Source: Mesobacillus campisalis
Lineage (GTDB): Bacteria; Bacillota; Bacilli; Bacillales; Cytobacillaceae
Direction: 5' to 3'
Assembly (NCBI RefSeq): GCF_000986785.1
Contig: NZ_LAYY01000100.1
Span: 1 to 64,000 of the forward strand
Length of the DNA stretch: 64,000 bases
The position numbers and the translations under genes were made by a program. Of the stretch, positions 1 to 8,330 are shown in pieces. The first letter of the stretch is position 1. Each line of letters starts with the position of its first letter. The notes under the pieces are model-generated. The model saw only the letters and a list, made by a program, of their open reading frames with translations. It was not told where the DNA came from and ran no database searches.

Positions 1-937
1 CCTTGTACTTTTCATAAAATTTGGCCGGAGACATACGCCCCAGACTGCCATGGTATCTTCTCTCATTGTAGAACTCCATGTACTCATCAATGCGGTAATA
101 TGCCTCTTCAAAATATTCGAATGTGAAACGCCTGAAGAGATCACGTTCCAGGTTGCTGTGGAACGACTCGATAAATGCATTATAATTAGGTGACCTAGGA
201 GGAATCCTCTCGTGAAAGATTTTATTCTCTTCGCAGAATTCACCAAAGTGGTTACTTACGAACTGAGGGCCGTTATCGGTACGAAGGACGATACAGTGCC
301 CATCCTGCTCCTCTGGGGCCTTCAGACCTCTCCTGATAATGGCCTCCTTAAGCATTCCGGTTATGTCCTTCGCCTGGCATTTAGAGCCTCTGTAATAACC
401 TACAATACGCCTATCAAACACATCGATGGCGCTTGCGATAAAGAAAAACCTTCGGCTTCCTTCAATTGACCCATATTTAATATCCAGTTGCCAATGCTGG
501 TTCGGAGCTGTGACTAGTCGATTCCTGACAAGACGTCTGGGATACTTCGGGCTGCCTGTCCGGTGGGGAAGGAGAATTCCCAATTTGCCACATAGTCTAG
601 CCACCTTTTTGTGGTTGATTCTAAGTTTGTGATGCTCCCTCAGATATTCTGTAAGATTCTTAACGCCGTAAGTCGCCCCATCTCCCTCAATCGCCTCCAT
701 GAGGAACTCCTCTATCTGTTCGTCTGAGATAATAATTCCTGCTTCAGTTACTGAGTAACCTGGGATTGGACGGCCCCTTTTTCCCTTGGTTACGATCTCT
801 TCGTCGCTCCCCGCATGATAATAATATAAAGACCGATTTACTCCAGCTGCCTCTGCCAATTTAGTAATCGCAAACCCCTCCTCTGCCCATAACCTTATCT
901 CTTCAAGGACCGTCAGGGCCGGGATTGGCTTTTTTTT
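1..937 (-). CDS. IS3-family transposase OrfB (DDE integrase), partial
   Basis: The reading frame is open from the frameshift site to the window edge and continues outside. It encodes the catalytic half of the transposase. Visible catalytic residues are the Asp in WQLDIKYG, the Asp in RTDNGPQF and the Glu in FIESFHSNLE, giving a D-D-35-E spacing. The C-terminal part shows the usual YNERRYHGSLG and SPAKFYEKYK signatures. The frame has no good start of its own, so it is expected to be made as an OrfAB fusion by -1 frameshifting at the A8 run at 930-937. No inactivating mutation is visible in the part seen, so the element may be active if its other end is intact. Confidence 0.9.
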
Positions 938-1227
938 AATAAATTCCTAAGCATAGCGACTTCAAGTTCTTTTTCACCAAGCAGTTTCATTGCCTGTTCG
1001 TATTTCGCCTTTAACTCTTCTTTCGTAGGTTCTATAGATAGTACCGCTGAGGCAGGGTCCTCCATCTGTCCTCTTACTTCATCTTCATATTCCTGAATCC
1101 ACCTATTAAGAGTAGTACGATCGATACCTGCATGACGGGCAATAGAGGAATAATTCCCCGACTCAAGAGCTAGTCTGACATAGTTTTTTTTGACTTCCTC
1201 AAGAGCTGGTATTTTTCTGTTTGCCAT
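913..1227 (-). CDS. IS3-family transposase OrfA
   Basis: This 104-residue protein is the DNA-binding half of an IS3-family transposase. The N-terminal half has a helix-turn-helix (SSIARHAGIDRTTLNRWI), and the C-terminal 40 residues form a charged leucine-zipper-like helix (LLGEKELEVAMLRNLLKK). It ends just after an eight-A slippery run shared with orfB, so the stop at 913 lies inside the orfB frame. The ATG at 1227 follows a purine-rich AGGGGGAGAGAAG ribosome-binding site. Length and arrangement are normal for the family. Confidence 0.9.
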   Translation of the reverse strand: MANRKIPALEEVKKNYVRLALESGNYSSIARHAGIDRTTLNRWIQEYEDEVRGQMEDPASAVLSIEPTKEELKAKYEQAMKLLGEKELEVAMLRNLLKKSQSRP

Positions 1228-1316
1228 TCTTCTCTCCCCCTAACTTCTTTTGATTTTCTTGACCCTAGTGTACTGTTTCTCTCAAGTAGGTGTCCAAAAG
1301 AATTAGGGGGTCGTAG

Positions 1317-1400
1317 AGAAATCGATGCAATCAGCTCAGTAATTGATGCAATCCCAGGAGTATTTGATGCAATCCGGGAAATAGGATGCATTCATCATTC
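1317..1400 (+). repeat. 21-bp repeat element, copy 1 (leader missing)
   Basis: Four units whose cores begin at about 1321, 1342, 1363 and 1382 carry ATCGATGCAAT, ATTGATGCAAT, TTTGATGCAAT and a degraded GGATGCAT. The units match those at 8331, 15482, 21396, 36773, 36938 and 53199. The 40-bp leader seen in those copies is absent; in its place the IS3 element ends, so the IS probably inserted into this copy. Confidence 0.8.
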
Positions 1401-1524
1401 TTATACATGCAAATCTCGCCCATATGAGGAAGTTGTGCAATCTGTACCTCTGGACCTGGTGAAAATTTTAGGTGTAATCACGAAAACTTTGATTAATCAG
1501 GGCATTTTTATCAAAAACTGCATG

Positions 1525-1555
1525 CAAAAAGGAAGCATCCAGCAGACTGCTTCCT
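1525..1555 (-). terminator. Rho-independent terminator of the EAL relic
   Basis: The stem GGAAGCA/TGCTTCC (1531-1537 with 1548-1554) is followed on the minus strand by TTTTT. It sits 15 bp after the stop of the EAL fragment and is a remnant of its former transcription unit. Confidence 0.75.
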
Positions 1556-1569
1556 CTTATCCCTTAAAT

Positions 1570-1980
1570 TCAATTCTCTTTTTCCCTCAGCCGTTTTTCA
1601 AACTCCCCGGCACAAACCGGCTTGCCAAAAAAGTAGCCTTGGACATGGTGGCAGCCATGCTCCCGGAGGAATTCGAGTTCTTCCAGCGTTTCCACTCCTT
1701 CGGCGATGATTTCCATGTTTAGAAGCTGGGCCATCTTGATCATCGCGGAGGTGATGCTGGCATTTTCCGACTGGGCGGAAATATTACGGATGAACGACTT
1801 GTCAATTTTCAACCCGTCGAGCTTGTACGTATTCAAATAGGAGAAAGAAGAATAACCGGTTCCAAAATCGTCGATAAAAATCTTGATGCCCATTTTCTTT
1901 AATTCGCCGATCGTTTGTTTGACGTGTTCTTCATTTTTCATTAGGGAATTCTCGGTGCTCTCAATTTCAAAATTAATGGT
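1570..1980 (-). pseudogene. EAL-domain cyclic-di-GMP phosphodiesterase, 5'-truncated relic
   Basis: The frame encodes only the C-terminal half of an EAL domain. It begins near the FEIESTENSLM segment that corresponds to the second conserved block, and contains IDDFGTGYSSFSYL, LDGLKIDKSF and IIAEGVET. The N-terminal half with the EAL signature and the first metal ligands is missing; upstream of about 1985 the frame meets a stop and the similarity ends. An intact domain has about 240 residues and this one has about 135. A terminator follows. An internal ATG at 1941 could still give a 123-residue product, but a working phosphodiesterase is not expected. The nearby IS element may have contributed to the deletion. 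Confidence 0.8.
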
Positions 1981-2055
1981 ACTTAATTCCCATTATAGAG
2001 GCTTACCTTGGAGTGGGTAAATAGCCTATAAATTAAAAACAGGGCCCAGTTGGCC

Positions 2056-2538
2056 CTAGTCGTTTTCGAGCTGGTCGTATGTTTCGTTAAACAGGTCGAC
2101 GGCCATCAAGGCCAGCTCCTCATCACTTCCTGTTTTGCGGTTGATATGGAACATGATCTGGCTGTGCAGGTCCTTGATGCTTTTATCCGCAAGCCGGGAA
2201 TTCCGTTTGAACCTTCCATGGATATGCTTGCGGTAACCCTGCCGGATCAGCTTTGGAATTCCGTTCCGCTCATCATAAATTTGCGAATAATACTCTTCAA
2301 AAGCCATGATCATACTTTGGTAAAACTCTATTTTTCTCTCTTTTTCCTCCGGTGACTGGTGTTTGTGTACAAGTTTTTTGCGCGGGAGCACACTGAGATA
2401 TTTTTGCCACAGGCCAAAGGCCCCATTTAAAAACACACCAATCAAACTTCCAATCAGCAGACTGGAAGCCAGTGCAGCTAGAAACTGTGCTTTCAGGCTA
2501 GGTTCCATGGATGAAAACAGCTCTAACAGGTTCTCCAT
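2056..2538 (-). CDS. hypothetical protein with one membrane helix
   Basis: I do not recognise this 160-residue protein. Residues 10-40 form one hydrophobic segment (FLAALASSLLIGSLIGVFLNGAFGLW), and the rest is hydrophilic, basic and helical, consistent with a single-pass membrane anchor with a cytoplasmic domain. The ATG at 2538 follows GGTGGAAAG; an ATG ten codons upstream (2568) has no ribosome-binding site. It is monocistronic, between the EAL relic and the divergent small-protein cluster. Its frame is clean and its codon use ordinary, so it is probably real. Confidence 0.65.
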   Translation of the reverse strand: MENLLELFSSMEPSLKAQFLAALASSLLIGSLIGVFLNGAFGLWQKYLSVLPRKKLVHKHQSPEEKERKIEFYQSMIMAFEEYYSQIYDERNGIPKLIRQGYRKHIHGRFKRNSRLADKSIKDLHSQIMFHINRKTGSDEELALMAVDLFNETYDQLEND

Positions 2539-2776
2539 CTTTCCACCATCATCCTCTTGTAGGATCATTGAATCAGCTAGAATGCCAGTTTGGTAAAAAC
2601 TTCAAAAATAGCTGACTTTTAATCATTCTAATGAATGGCCATCAGGGTGTCAATAAGAACGGCTGTTCAAAAGCTTGTCCATGCCCGGGCGGCGACTTTT
2701 TTCAAATTTTTTATTCCCTGCCCCGTCCTTTTTGCTTAAAAATCCCTATATAGAGAGTGAAGGGAGGTGATGGACA

Positions 2777-2992
2777 ATGGCACAGGCATTTCTGAAAAAT
2801 ACAAGGATGACAATGGTATTCGAAACAGGAATGAATGAGAAAGGAGAACCGATTTACAAGGCAAAGACCTACACCAATATTAAAAGGCTGGCGACGGCCG
2901 ATCAATTGCACCAGGCAGCCACAGCACTGGCGGCAATCAGTGCATTCCCGCTGAACTCTGTGGAGCGCACCGACAATTACGACATCATGTAA
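2777..2992 (+). CDS. DUF1659 family small protein
   Basis: This 71-residue protein resembles the DUF1659 family of Bacillus: a beta-strand start (MTMVFETGMNEKGEPIYKAKTYTNI) and a helical middle with alanines (QLHQAATALAAI). It has no membrane segment or signal peptide, and its function is unknown. It is preceded by a strong GGGAGGTGATGG ribosome-binding site and heads a cluster with a DUF2922 protein and a YvrJ protein, a combination that recurs in Bacillus genomes and suggests a shared role. Confidence 0.85.
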   Translation: MAQAFLKNTRMTMVFETGMNEKGEPIYKAKTYTNIKRLATADQLHQAATALAAISAFPLNSVERTDNYDIM

Positions 2993-3025
2993 TGACATTT
3001 TCAATGGAGGAAGGAGGTGAATAGA

Positions 3026-3241
3026 ATGGCCAGAGTATTGGAGCTGCACTTCGTAACCAATCTTGGGAAAATCGCGAGAATCAACGTTGACCACCCGAAA
3101 GAGCCGGTTGATCCGGCAACCGTGAAGCTGGCGATGGAGCAAATGATCGCATCCAACGCTTTCTTCTCTAACGTCGGCGACCTGACAGCCGTCAGCGGCG
3201 CACGCGTGGTTGAACGCAATGTCACAAAGTATGAGCTTTAA
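3026..3241 (+). CDS. DUF2922 family small protein
   Basis: This 71-residue protein fits the DUF2922 family (start MARVLELHFVTNLGKIARINV, then an NVDHPKEPVDPATVKLAM segment and a C-terminal GARVVERNVTKYEL). I chose the ATG at 3026 because AGGAGGTGA lies 6-7 bp upstream; a GTG three codons earlier lies inside that site. It follows the DUF1659 gene by 33 bp and is probably cotranscribed with it. Function is unknown; the two proteins have similar length and strand pattern and might be distant paralogues. Confidence 0.85.
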   Translation: MARVLELHFVTNLGKIARINVDHPKEPVDPATVKLAMEQMIASNAFFSNVGDLTAVSGARVVERNVTKYEL

Positions 3242-3305
3242 GCCTGAGGGGCCGGTTTCCATTGGAAGCCGGCCTTTGCAAATACCCGTAAAAGGAGGAT
3301 AAACC

Positions 3306-3440
3306 ATGGAGCAGTTCATTCCGTTAATGAGCGAAGTCGGATTTCCAATTGTCGTCACATTGTACCTGCTGCACCGGATCGAAGCCAAGCTGGACAATGT
3401 CGTCCATTCCATCCAAACACTGCCCGAACGGATGAAGTAA
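3306..3440 (+). CDS. yvrJ: YvrJ family small membrane protein
   Basis: This 44-residue protein has an N-terminal hydrophobic stretch (LMSEVGFPIVVTLYLLHRI) followed by a short charged helix (EAKLDNVVHSIQTLPERMK), the pattern of the YvrJ family. The VGFPIVVTLYLL motif is diagnostic. The start follows AAAGGAGGATAAACC. It is the third gene of the DUF1659-DUF2922-YvrJ cluster. It is a single-pass membrane protein of unknown function. Confidence 0.85.
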   Translation: MEQFIPLMSEVGFPIVVTLYLLHRIEAKLDNVVHSIQTLPERMK

Positions 3441-3485
3441 AAATGGGTCCAATTTTCAAATTTGAAACCCAGGAAAAAATAAAAA

Positions 3486-3662
3486 ATGTATTCTTTTTTT
3501 CATCAATGTCCCACAGCATTCGATAGAAGAATTTCTCCTATTGCCTCAGGAAAGCAAGATGCCCCCCAGTTTTCAAGGGAATATGGCGATGAAAAGCTGT
3601 CATGGATGGAAAGGATTCTGGACGCGTGCCGGGAATTAGTAAGCACAGGGATAGCACCCTAA
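3486..3662 (+). CDS. possible small protein after yvrJ
   Basis: A 58-codon frame starts with ATG and ends 30 bp before the next gene. Its second half looks protein-like (EKLSWMERILDACRELVS could be an amphipathic helix), whereas the start MYSFFHQC lies in a T-rich stretch. The ribosome-binding site (CCAGGAAA) is weak and about 12 bp away. It lies on the strand of the small-protein cluster and fills what would otherwise be a 250-bp gap. I do not recognise it. It could be a real gene, the remnant of one, or chance. Confidence 0.3.
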   Translation: MYSFFHQCPTAFDRRISPIASGKQDAPQFSREYGDEKLSWMERILDACRELVSTGIAP

Positions 3663-3692
3663 CATCTTTTGGAAAGGTAGTGAGATGAACGT

Positions 3693-4016
3693 ATGATGCT
3701 TATTAAGCTACAGCGCAAGGTTCCTGCCCAAACCAGCCAGAACGAGGAGCCCGTCCGAAAGATCCAGCCGCGGGTAAAAGTTATGACGATGATGCGGATG
3801 CTGCAAGAAGTGGAAAGTGAAGCCCGGAAGCTGGCTTTACAAGGAGTCCTGGTCGCCAAGCAGGCCGGCAGGGTCGCCAGCCTGATCCGAATGCAAATCG
3901 AGGAAACGAAGAGAAAAGTGAGGGAATGCTCCGCGTCTTCCTTACAATTCATAGGTCCAGGTGACAGGACGGCAACTCTAATAGAGAGAGGAGGGATAAT
4001 CTGTATCGTTGCCTAA
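3693..4016 (+). CDS. hypothetical basic protein of the small-protein cluster
   Basis: I do not recognise this 107-residue protein. It has a basic N-terminus, a long predicted helix at residues 30-80 (VMTMMRMLQEVESEARKLAL onwards) and a short hydrophobic end (GGIICIVA). There is no signal peptide. The ribosome-binding site GGAAAGG is 15 bp from the tandem ATGATG start, which is far. It is last in the cluster with DUF1659, DUF2922 and YvrJ, and the cluster's terminator lies at 4151. Confidence 0.45.
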   Translation: MMLIKLQRKVPAQTSQNEEPVRKIQPRVKVMTMMRMLQEVESEARKLALQGVLVAKQAGRVASLIRMQIEETKRKVRECSASSLQFIGPGDRTATLIERGGIICIVA

Positions 4017-4150
4017 AAAACTGAATAACACGGGAAAACGGGACAGGACGCCTGTCGCAAAAGAATTTCCCGGTGTGATTGCCTATATAGTGGCCTGCAG
4101 CCGCCCTCTGCAGGTTTTGGTCCAGGATCGGCCTGGAGTCCATATCTTTC

Positions 4151-4183
4151 AAAGCGCTTCCCGGTACCGGAAGCGCTTTTTTT
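4151..4183 (+). terminator. terminator of the DUF1659-DUF2922-YvrJ cluster
   Basis: A perfect 10-bp stem AAGCGCTTCC/GGAAGCGCTT is followed by seven T on the plus strand. It overlaps the stop codon of the convergent membrane gene. Confidence 0.85.
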
Positions 4184-4619
4184 ACCTTCTGCGGATGAAG
4201 CGGACGTTCCACCGCATAATGGGAATGGCAATGATATAAAAGAGGAAGGAATACCATAGTTCCCAGCCTTTATAGGTTAGATAGCCCGATTTGATGGTAA
4301 GCCATTCAAAAAAGGTGGAGAGCACCACCCACAGAAGCCAATAAGGAATAAAGGATTTCCATTTTTCAGGCATATAGTTGGCAAAGACGATTCCAAAAAG
4401 CGGCGCCATGATCATTTTCACAAAAAGAGCTTCCGGGCTAACTTCGGGATCCTGGGCAAAATGGTAAAGGCCCAATATGGTCCCGAGAGTCAAATCAACG
4501 ACAATTTCCACATAGGAAACAAAAATCCATAAAAAATAAATCTCCGGCCGTGACAGCCTTTTGGGCATAAACCAGACAAACACAGCAATCAATGCGGCAA
4601 CAATATAGACAAAGGCCAT
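4182..4619 (-). CDS. multi-pass membrane protein, CBO0543-like
   Basis: This 145-residue protein has about four or five hydrophobic segments (residues 2-18, 28-50, 68-85, 92-110, 122-138) and ends with a basic tail (RWNVRFIRRR). The FMPKRLSRPEIYFLWIF start resembles the CBO0543 family of Bacillaceae membrane proteins, whose function is not known. I chose the ATG at 4619 because GGGGATGCACC precedes it; a GTG six codons upstream has no site. The gene is monocistronic and converges on the small-protein cluster. Confidence 0.65.
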   Translation of the reverse strand: MAFVYIVAALIAVFVWFMPKRLSRPEIYFLWIFVSYVEIVVDLTLGTILGLYHFAQDPEVSPEALFVKMIMAPLFGIVFANYMPEKWKSFIPYWLLWVVLSTFFEWLTIKSGYLTYKGWELWYSFLFYIIAIPIMRWNVRFIRRR

Positions 4620-4684
4620 GGTGCATCCCCTATTCACAAGACATATATCCCTAGTATGGTGGAAAATACCCCGAGTTAAACTCC

Positions 4685-4718
4685 AAAAGAAAAGAACCCC
4701 GCGTTAGTGAGGTTCTTT
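4685..4718 (-). terminator. terminator of the M28 peptidase gene
   Basis: The stem AAAGAACC/GGTTCTTT is followed on the minus strand by TCTTTTGG, 11 bp after the peptidase stop codon. Confidence 0.8.
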
Positions 4719-4728
4719 ATCTGAATTC

Positions 4729-5706
4729 TTATTTCGATGTGCTTGTTTTATCCATGAACTTCAGCAGTTCTGTCAAGACCTGGCTGTAGGTGGATAGGCG
4801 CTCCTGGATACGGCCAGGGTATTCTGATTCAATGAATGCCAGGGTGTCATTTTTTGTGTGCCATACCCCGCCGTGTTTTTCGGTTTGAGTATACCCATCC
4901 ATGTCGTCGATTTCCCAGTTGGTGGATTCAAAATAAGCAAACGGGATACCAAGACTGTTGAATGGCGCGTGATCGCTCCAGTCGCCAGTCGTTCCGGCCG
5001 GGTAATCAGGATTGAGGCCAGGGTTGATGCCGATATCAAGCTTTTTCTTTTCGGCAATGTTGAGGGCCTGTTCCCTCATGAAACCGGCGTCACCCGCACT
5101 GCCATGCACATACATTTTATCGCCGACCGCCAGGCTGTCAAGATTAATCATTCCAACCGTGGAGGCGATTTCTTCTGCACTCATTTGCTTTGCGTAGTAT
5201 TTTGAGCCGTTAAGCCCGCCCTCTTCCGCTCCAAAAGCGATGAATACAATGGAGTATGGAGTTTTGATTTTGCTTAACACTTCCGCGACTTCAAGCATGA
5301 CGCCGACACCTGAAGCATTGTCATCTGTTCCTTTTCCTGCTGCAACGGAATCATAGTGCGCCCCGACAATGACCTGCTTGTCGGACTTTCCTTGCTTATA
5401 GGCGACCACGTTGGCTGAATCATAACTTACCCCTCTTCTTATGAAAGAAAAAGGCTGAACCTCTGTTGCATAGCCCATGCGCTCAAACTGCTGCTTCACA
5501 TATTCCTTCGCTTTTGCTTCCCCTTCTGTCCCGGTCACGCGGCTGCCGATCTTTTCGGATAGATACTTCGTATGCTCATACGCCATTGCACCAGTTTTAT
5601 GTACCAAGGATTGATGATAGTTTACGGTAGCAGCTGAAGCTACGCTGACAGCCGTTGTGAACAAAAATAAGAACGCAATCATTGAAATGACCAGTTTCTT
5701 CTTCAT
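4729..5706 (-). CDS. secreted M28-family zinc aminopeptidase
   Basis: This 325-residue protein begins with a clear signal peptide (MKKKLVISMIAFLFLFTTAV, cleavage near ASA-AT at residue 25). The M28 catalytic domain follows: zinc ligands in VGAHYDSV (His) and GTDDNASGVG (Asp), the catalytic EE in AFGAEEGGLNGS, a further Asp in INLDSLAVG, and a late His in WSDHAPF. The family removes N-terminal amino acids from peptides outside the cell. The ATG follows AAGGGGAAATAA. It is divergent from the penicillin acylase gene, separated by an A+T-rich 180-bp region that must hold both promoters. It is of normal length with no defect visible. Confidence 0.93.
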   Translation of the reverse strand: MKKKLVISMIAFLFLFTTAVSVASAATVNYHQSLVHKTGAMAYEHTKYLSEKIGSRVTGTEGEAKAKEYVKQQFERMGYATEVQPFSFIRRGVSYDSANVVAYKQGKSDKQVIVGAHYDSVAAGKGTDDNASGVGVMLEVAEVLSKIKTPYSIVFIAFGAEEGGLNGSKYYAKQMSAEEIASTVGMINLDSLAVGDKMYVHGSAGDAGFMREQALNIAEKKKLDIGINPGLNPDYPAGTTGDWSDHAPFNSLGIPFAYFESTNWEIDDMDGYTQTEKHGGVWHTKNDTLAFIESEYPGRIQERLSTYSQVLTELLKFMDKTSTSK

Positions 5707-5888
5707 TTATTTCCCCTTCTTTCTATAAAAATACAACTATATGAATTATTATAAATACTATTTTATAAATATACAAGTTTCTTACTGCCCTCTGTCGAAA
5801 AACTGCTAGTGCGGGTCCTATCATCCAACAATTTTCACGTAAAACCTGCGTTATATTGAAATTATCTTATTCTTATGGAGGAGTTTTT

Positions 5889-8252
5889 ATGAAGAAAAAG
5901 AAATGGCTTAACGTTCTGTCGACTTCTTTTCTAGCTGCCAGTTTGCTGGCTGTGCCAACTGTCAGCGGTGCCCAGCCTTCAGCAACGCCTTCTCATCTAG
6001 CGGTTGAGTCTGTAAAACTATTAAACCATCAAGGACAGCAGATTAAAATTGCCAGGGACTCTTTTGGCGTTCCCCATGTGTATTCCGAAAGCGATACTGC
6101 CCTGTTTTTTGGCGCAGGCTATGCAATGGCAGAGGACAGGCTGTGGCAGGCTGAGCTCTCCAGGCTGGTAGCGAGCGGGCGAATGGCGGAGGTTTTCGGA
6201 AACGGCAAGGATAATGCCAATACTGCCCAGGATATTGTGATCCGCCGCGACGGCTATACTGATGAAGAAGCGCTGCAGCAGTTCAACTCCCTGCCGGACT
6301 ATGTCAAACGCGGGCTGACCAGCTATATTGACGGCCTCAACCATTACATAGAAACAATGCCACCCGCTGCGCTGCCGCCAGAGTTTCGGGGGAAAAAGCC
6401 GCAAAAGTGGACTGTGCTCGATTCGCTCAAAGTCCAGCAGCTGATGGTCCGCCGGTTTGGGGAAAGCGGCGGAGGAGAACTGGACAAGCTTGCTTTGCTG
6501 AACAAACTTCAGGGGAAATTCGGCTCCGAAAAAGGATTGCAAGCCTTTCAGGAGGTGTACATGAAAAATGATCCCTCTGCCCCTGTTTCCCTTTACACCA
6601 CAACCGACAAATCGGTGAAAAGAGCAGACAGGCATGCTGCGGACAAATTTCCAAATGCTGAGCTTGTCGCCAAGCAACTGGAACGCGAGCAGCAGATGAA
6701 GCTTGATATTGAAGCGAAGTACGGATTCCCCTCCAAAGGCGGCAGCAATGCCTGGGTCGTGAGCCCTTCACGTACTGAATCCGGCGGCACCCTCCTTCTT
6801 GGCGGTCCGCAAATGGGCTTTTCCGTACCGCAAATCGCTCATGAAGTAGGCATTCATGGAGCAGGGTACAACTCGGTCGGCATGGCGTTTGCGGGAGCAG
6901 GGCCGATTCCGCTGATCGGCCGCGGCAATGATTTTTCCTGGACCACGACCACCGGCTATGGGGACCAGATTGATACCTTTGTGTTAACCATCAATCCGGC
7001 CAACCCTGAGCAGTATTTTTACAAAGGAAAATGGAAGGATTTCGAAGTGAGGACGGAGACCATCAAGGTCGCAGGCAGCGGCGCTGTTCAGCACAAAGTT
7101 TACCGAAGTGTGCATGGGCCGGTCGTATTTAAGGATAAACAGGTTGCCTATACTCAAAGACGCTCGCACTGGGGCCAGGAAATTCAAGCCATGGTCGGTT
7201 TCTACGATTTCAACCGCGCCAGCAACATCAGGCAGTTTGAGAAAGCGGCAAGGAAAATTCCGACCTCCCACAACTTTCTGTATTCCGACAAGCAAGGAAA
7301 CATCGGCTACTGGATTACCGGACAGAATGCGGTCCGTGCGAAGGGTACCGATAACCGCTTGCCGATGCTGGGGGATGGTTCCGAGGACTGGCAGGGCATC
7401 CAGCCTTTTGAAACGCTGCCGCAGGCTATTAATCCGGCTCAGGGCTATGTGGCCAACTGGAACAACAAGCCAAGCCCGGACTGGGAATATACCGAGGCAG
7501 CATTCGGGCCTACCCATCGCGCCAGGTTCATCATCGACCAGCTTGATTCTTTGGAAAAAGTCTCCTGGGAGGATATGGAGGAAATCAACAAAAAGGCCGG
7601 CCATATTGACTTGGATGCGTATAATTTTAAGAAGATTCTGTTGTCACTGGCTGAAGAAGGCGGACTCTCGGCTCAGGCTGCAAAGGCTGCCAAGCTGGTG
7701 GAAATATGGGATATGTACCAGTTTGACGACAATAAAGATGAGTTTTATGATGAAGCTGGATTGACGATTTTCAGAAGCTGGCTGAGCAATGTCAGGGCCA
7801 CTGTATTCAAGGAGCTGCAGGATACCGGCGGACAGTCGGGCGACCTGCTGTACCACGTCCTCCACGCAGATACAAACAAGCTTGCCGCCAAATATGGCTT
7901 CCTTGGAGATCTGGATTTGAAGGAGATTGTCCGCAGCGGGCTTGAAAAATCGGTCCGCGACCTAGCAGCGCAGAACCAGGACAAAGAGATGGAAGTTTGG
8001 CTGACCAAGACTGCCAAAATAAACTTCCAGCAGCTTGGAGCCGTTGGGGTGGAACCAATCCTCAACATGAACCGTGGCACGTATAACCAGATCGTCGAAT
8101 TCACCAAGAATGAGGCGAAAAGCGTGAACATCCTGCCGCCAGGCCAAAGCGGCAACCCGTTTTCCCCGCATTTTGATGACCAAAGGAAGCTGTACGCCGA
8201 CTGGGAATACAAACCGATGGTGCTGGATTTGCTGAAGCAAAATAAGAAATAA
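5889..8252 (+). CDS. pac: secreted penicillin acylase family N-terminal-nucleophile hydrolase
   Basis: This 787-residue precursor belongs to the penicillin G acylase family, which hydrolyses the side-chain amide of penicillins and other phenylacetyl amides outside the cell; the natural substrate is not known. Residues 1-27 are a signal peptide (LAASLLAVPTVSGA). The alpha part contains RDSFGVPHVYSESD and GYAMAEDRLWQAEL. Autocatalytic cleavage should expose Ser286 of GGSNAWVVS as the beta-chain nucleophile. The beta chain has NDFSWTTTTGYGDQID and SHNFLYSDKQGNIGYW. The ATG at 5889 follows GGAGGAG at 5 bp; an upstream TTG is unlikely. Length matches the Bacillus enzymes (about 800 residues). It is monocistronic with its own terminator. 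Confidence 0.95.
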   Translation: MKKKKWLNVLSTSFLAASLLAVPTVSGAQPSATPSHLAVESVKLLNHQGQQIKIARDSFGVPHVYSESDTALFFGAGYAMAEDRLWQAELSRLVASGRMAEVFGNGKDNANTAQDIVIRRDGYTDEEALQQFNSLPDYVKRGLTSYIDGLNHYIETMPPAALPPEFRGKKPQKWTVLDSLKVQQLMVRRFGESGGGELDKLALLNKLQGKFGSEKGLQAFQEVYMKNDPSAPVSLYTTTDKSVKRADRHAADKFPNAELVAKQLEREQQMKLDIEAKYGFPSKGGSNAWVVSPSRTESGGTLLLGGPQMGFSVPQIAHEVGIHGAGYNSVGMAFAGAGPIPLIGRGNDFSWTTTTGYGDQIDTFVLTINPANPEQYFYKGKWKDFEVRTETIKVAGSGAVQHKVYRSVHGPVVFKDKQVAYTQRRSHWGQEIQAMVGFYDFNRASNIRQFEKAARKIPTSHNFLYSDKQGNIGYWITGQNAVRAKGTDNRLPMLGDGSEDWQGIQPFETLPQAINPAQGYVANWNNKPSPDWEYTEAAFGPTHRARFIIDQLDSLEKVSWEDMEEINKKAGHIDLDAYNFKKILLSLAEEGGLSAQAAKAAKLVEIWDMYQFDDNKDEFYDEAGLTIFRSWLSNVRATVFKELQDTGGQSGDLLYHVLHADTNKLAAKYGFLGDLDLKEIVRSGLEKSVRDLAAQNQDKEMEVWLTKTAKINFQQLGAVGVEPILNMNRGTYNQIVEFTKNEAKSVNILPPGQSGNPFSPHFDDQRKLYADWEYKPMVLDLLKQNKK

Positions 8253-8262
8253 TCGTTCACAG

Positions 8263-8290
8263 GCCCCTTTCCTTTTTGGAAGGGGCTTTT
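8263..8290 (+). terminator. terminator of the penicillin acylase gene
   Basis: GCCCCTTTCC pairs with GGAAGGGGC and TTTTCTT follows, 10 bp after the stop. Confidence 0.85.
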
Positions 8291-8330
8291 CTTGCGTGGC
8301 TATGTGTTTTAATCCGGGGATCCTAGTGCC

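Larger units (their letters stand above)
1..1315 (-). mobile_element. IS3-family insertion sequence, right part outside window
   Basis: Overlapping orfA and orfB with a run of eight A between them on the minus strand and a DDE integrase domain define an IS3-family element, probably of the IS150/IS3 type. The upstream end lies at about 1305-1316, directly before the first 21-bp repeat unit; the terminal inverted repeat could not be fixed because the other end is outside the window. The family assignment is firm; the exact end and name are not. Confidence 0.85.

Noticed and set aside
1315-1400. CRISPR array at the 21-bp repeats
   Set aside because: Step is only 21 bp with an 11-bp core and 10 bp between, far below CRISPR repeat and spacer lengths; no cas genes; leader and four-unit form are fixed at several loci.
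4009-4239. Plus-strand frame of 76 codons beginning with TTG behind GGAGGG
   Set aside because: It runs straight through the strong terminator at 4151 and into the antisense of the membrane gene; spacing to the ribosome-binding site is about 13 bp. No protein-like features.
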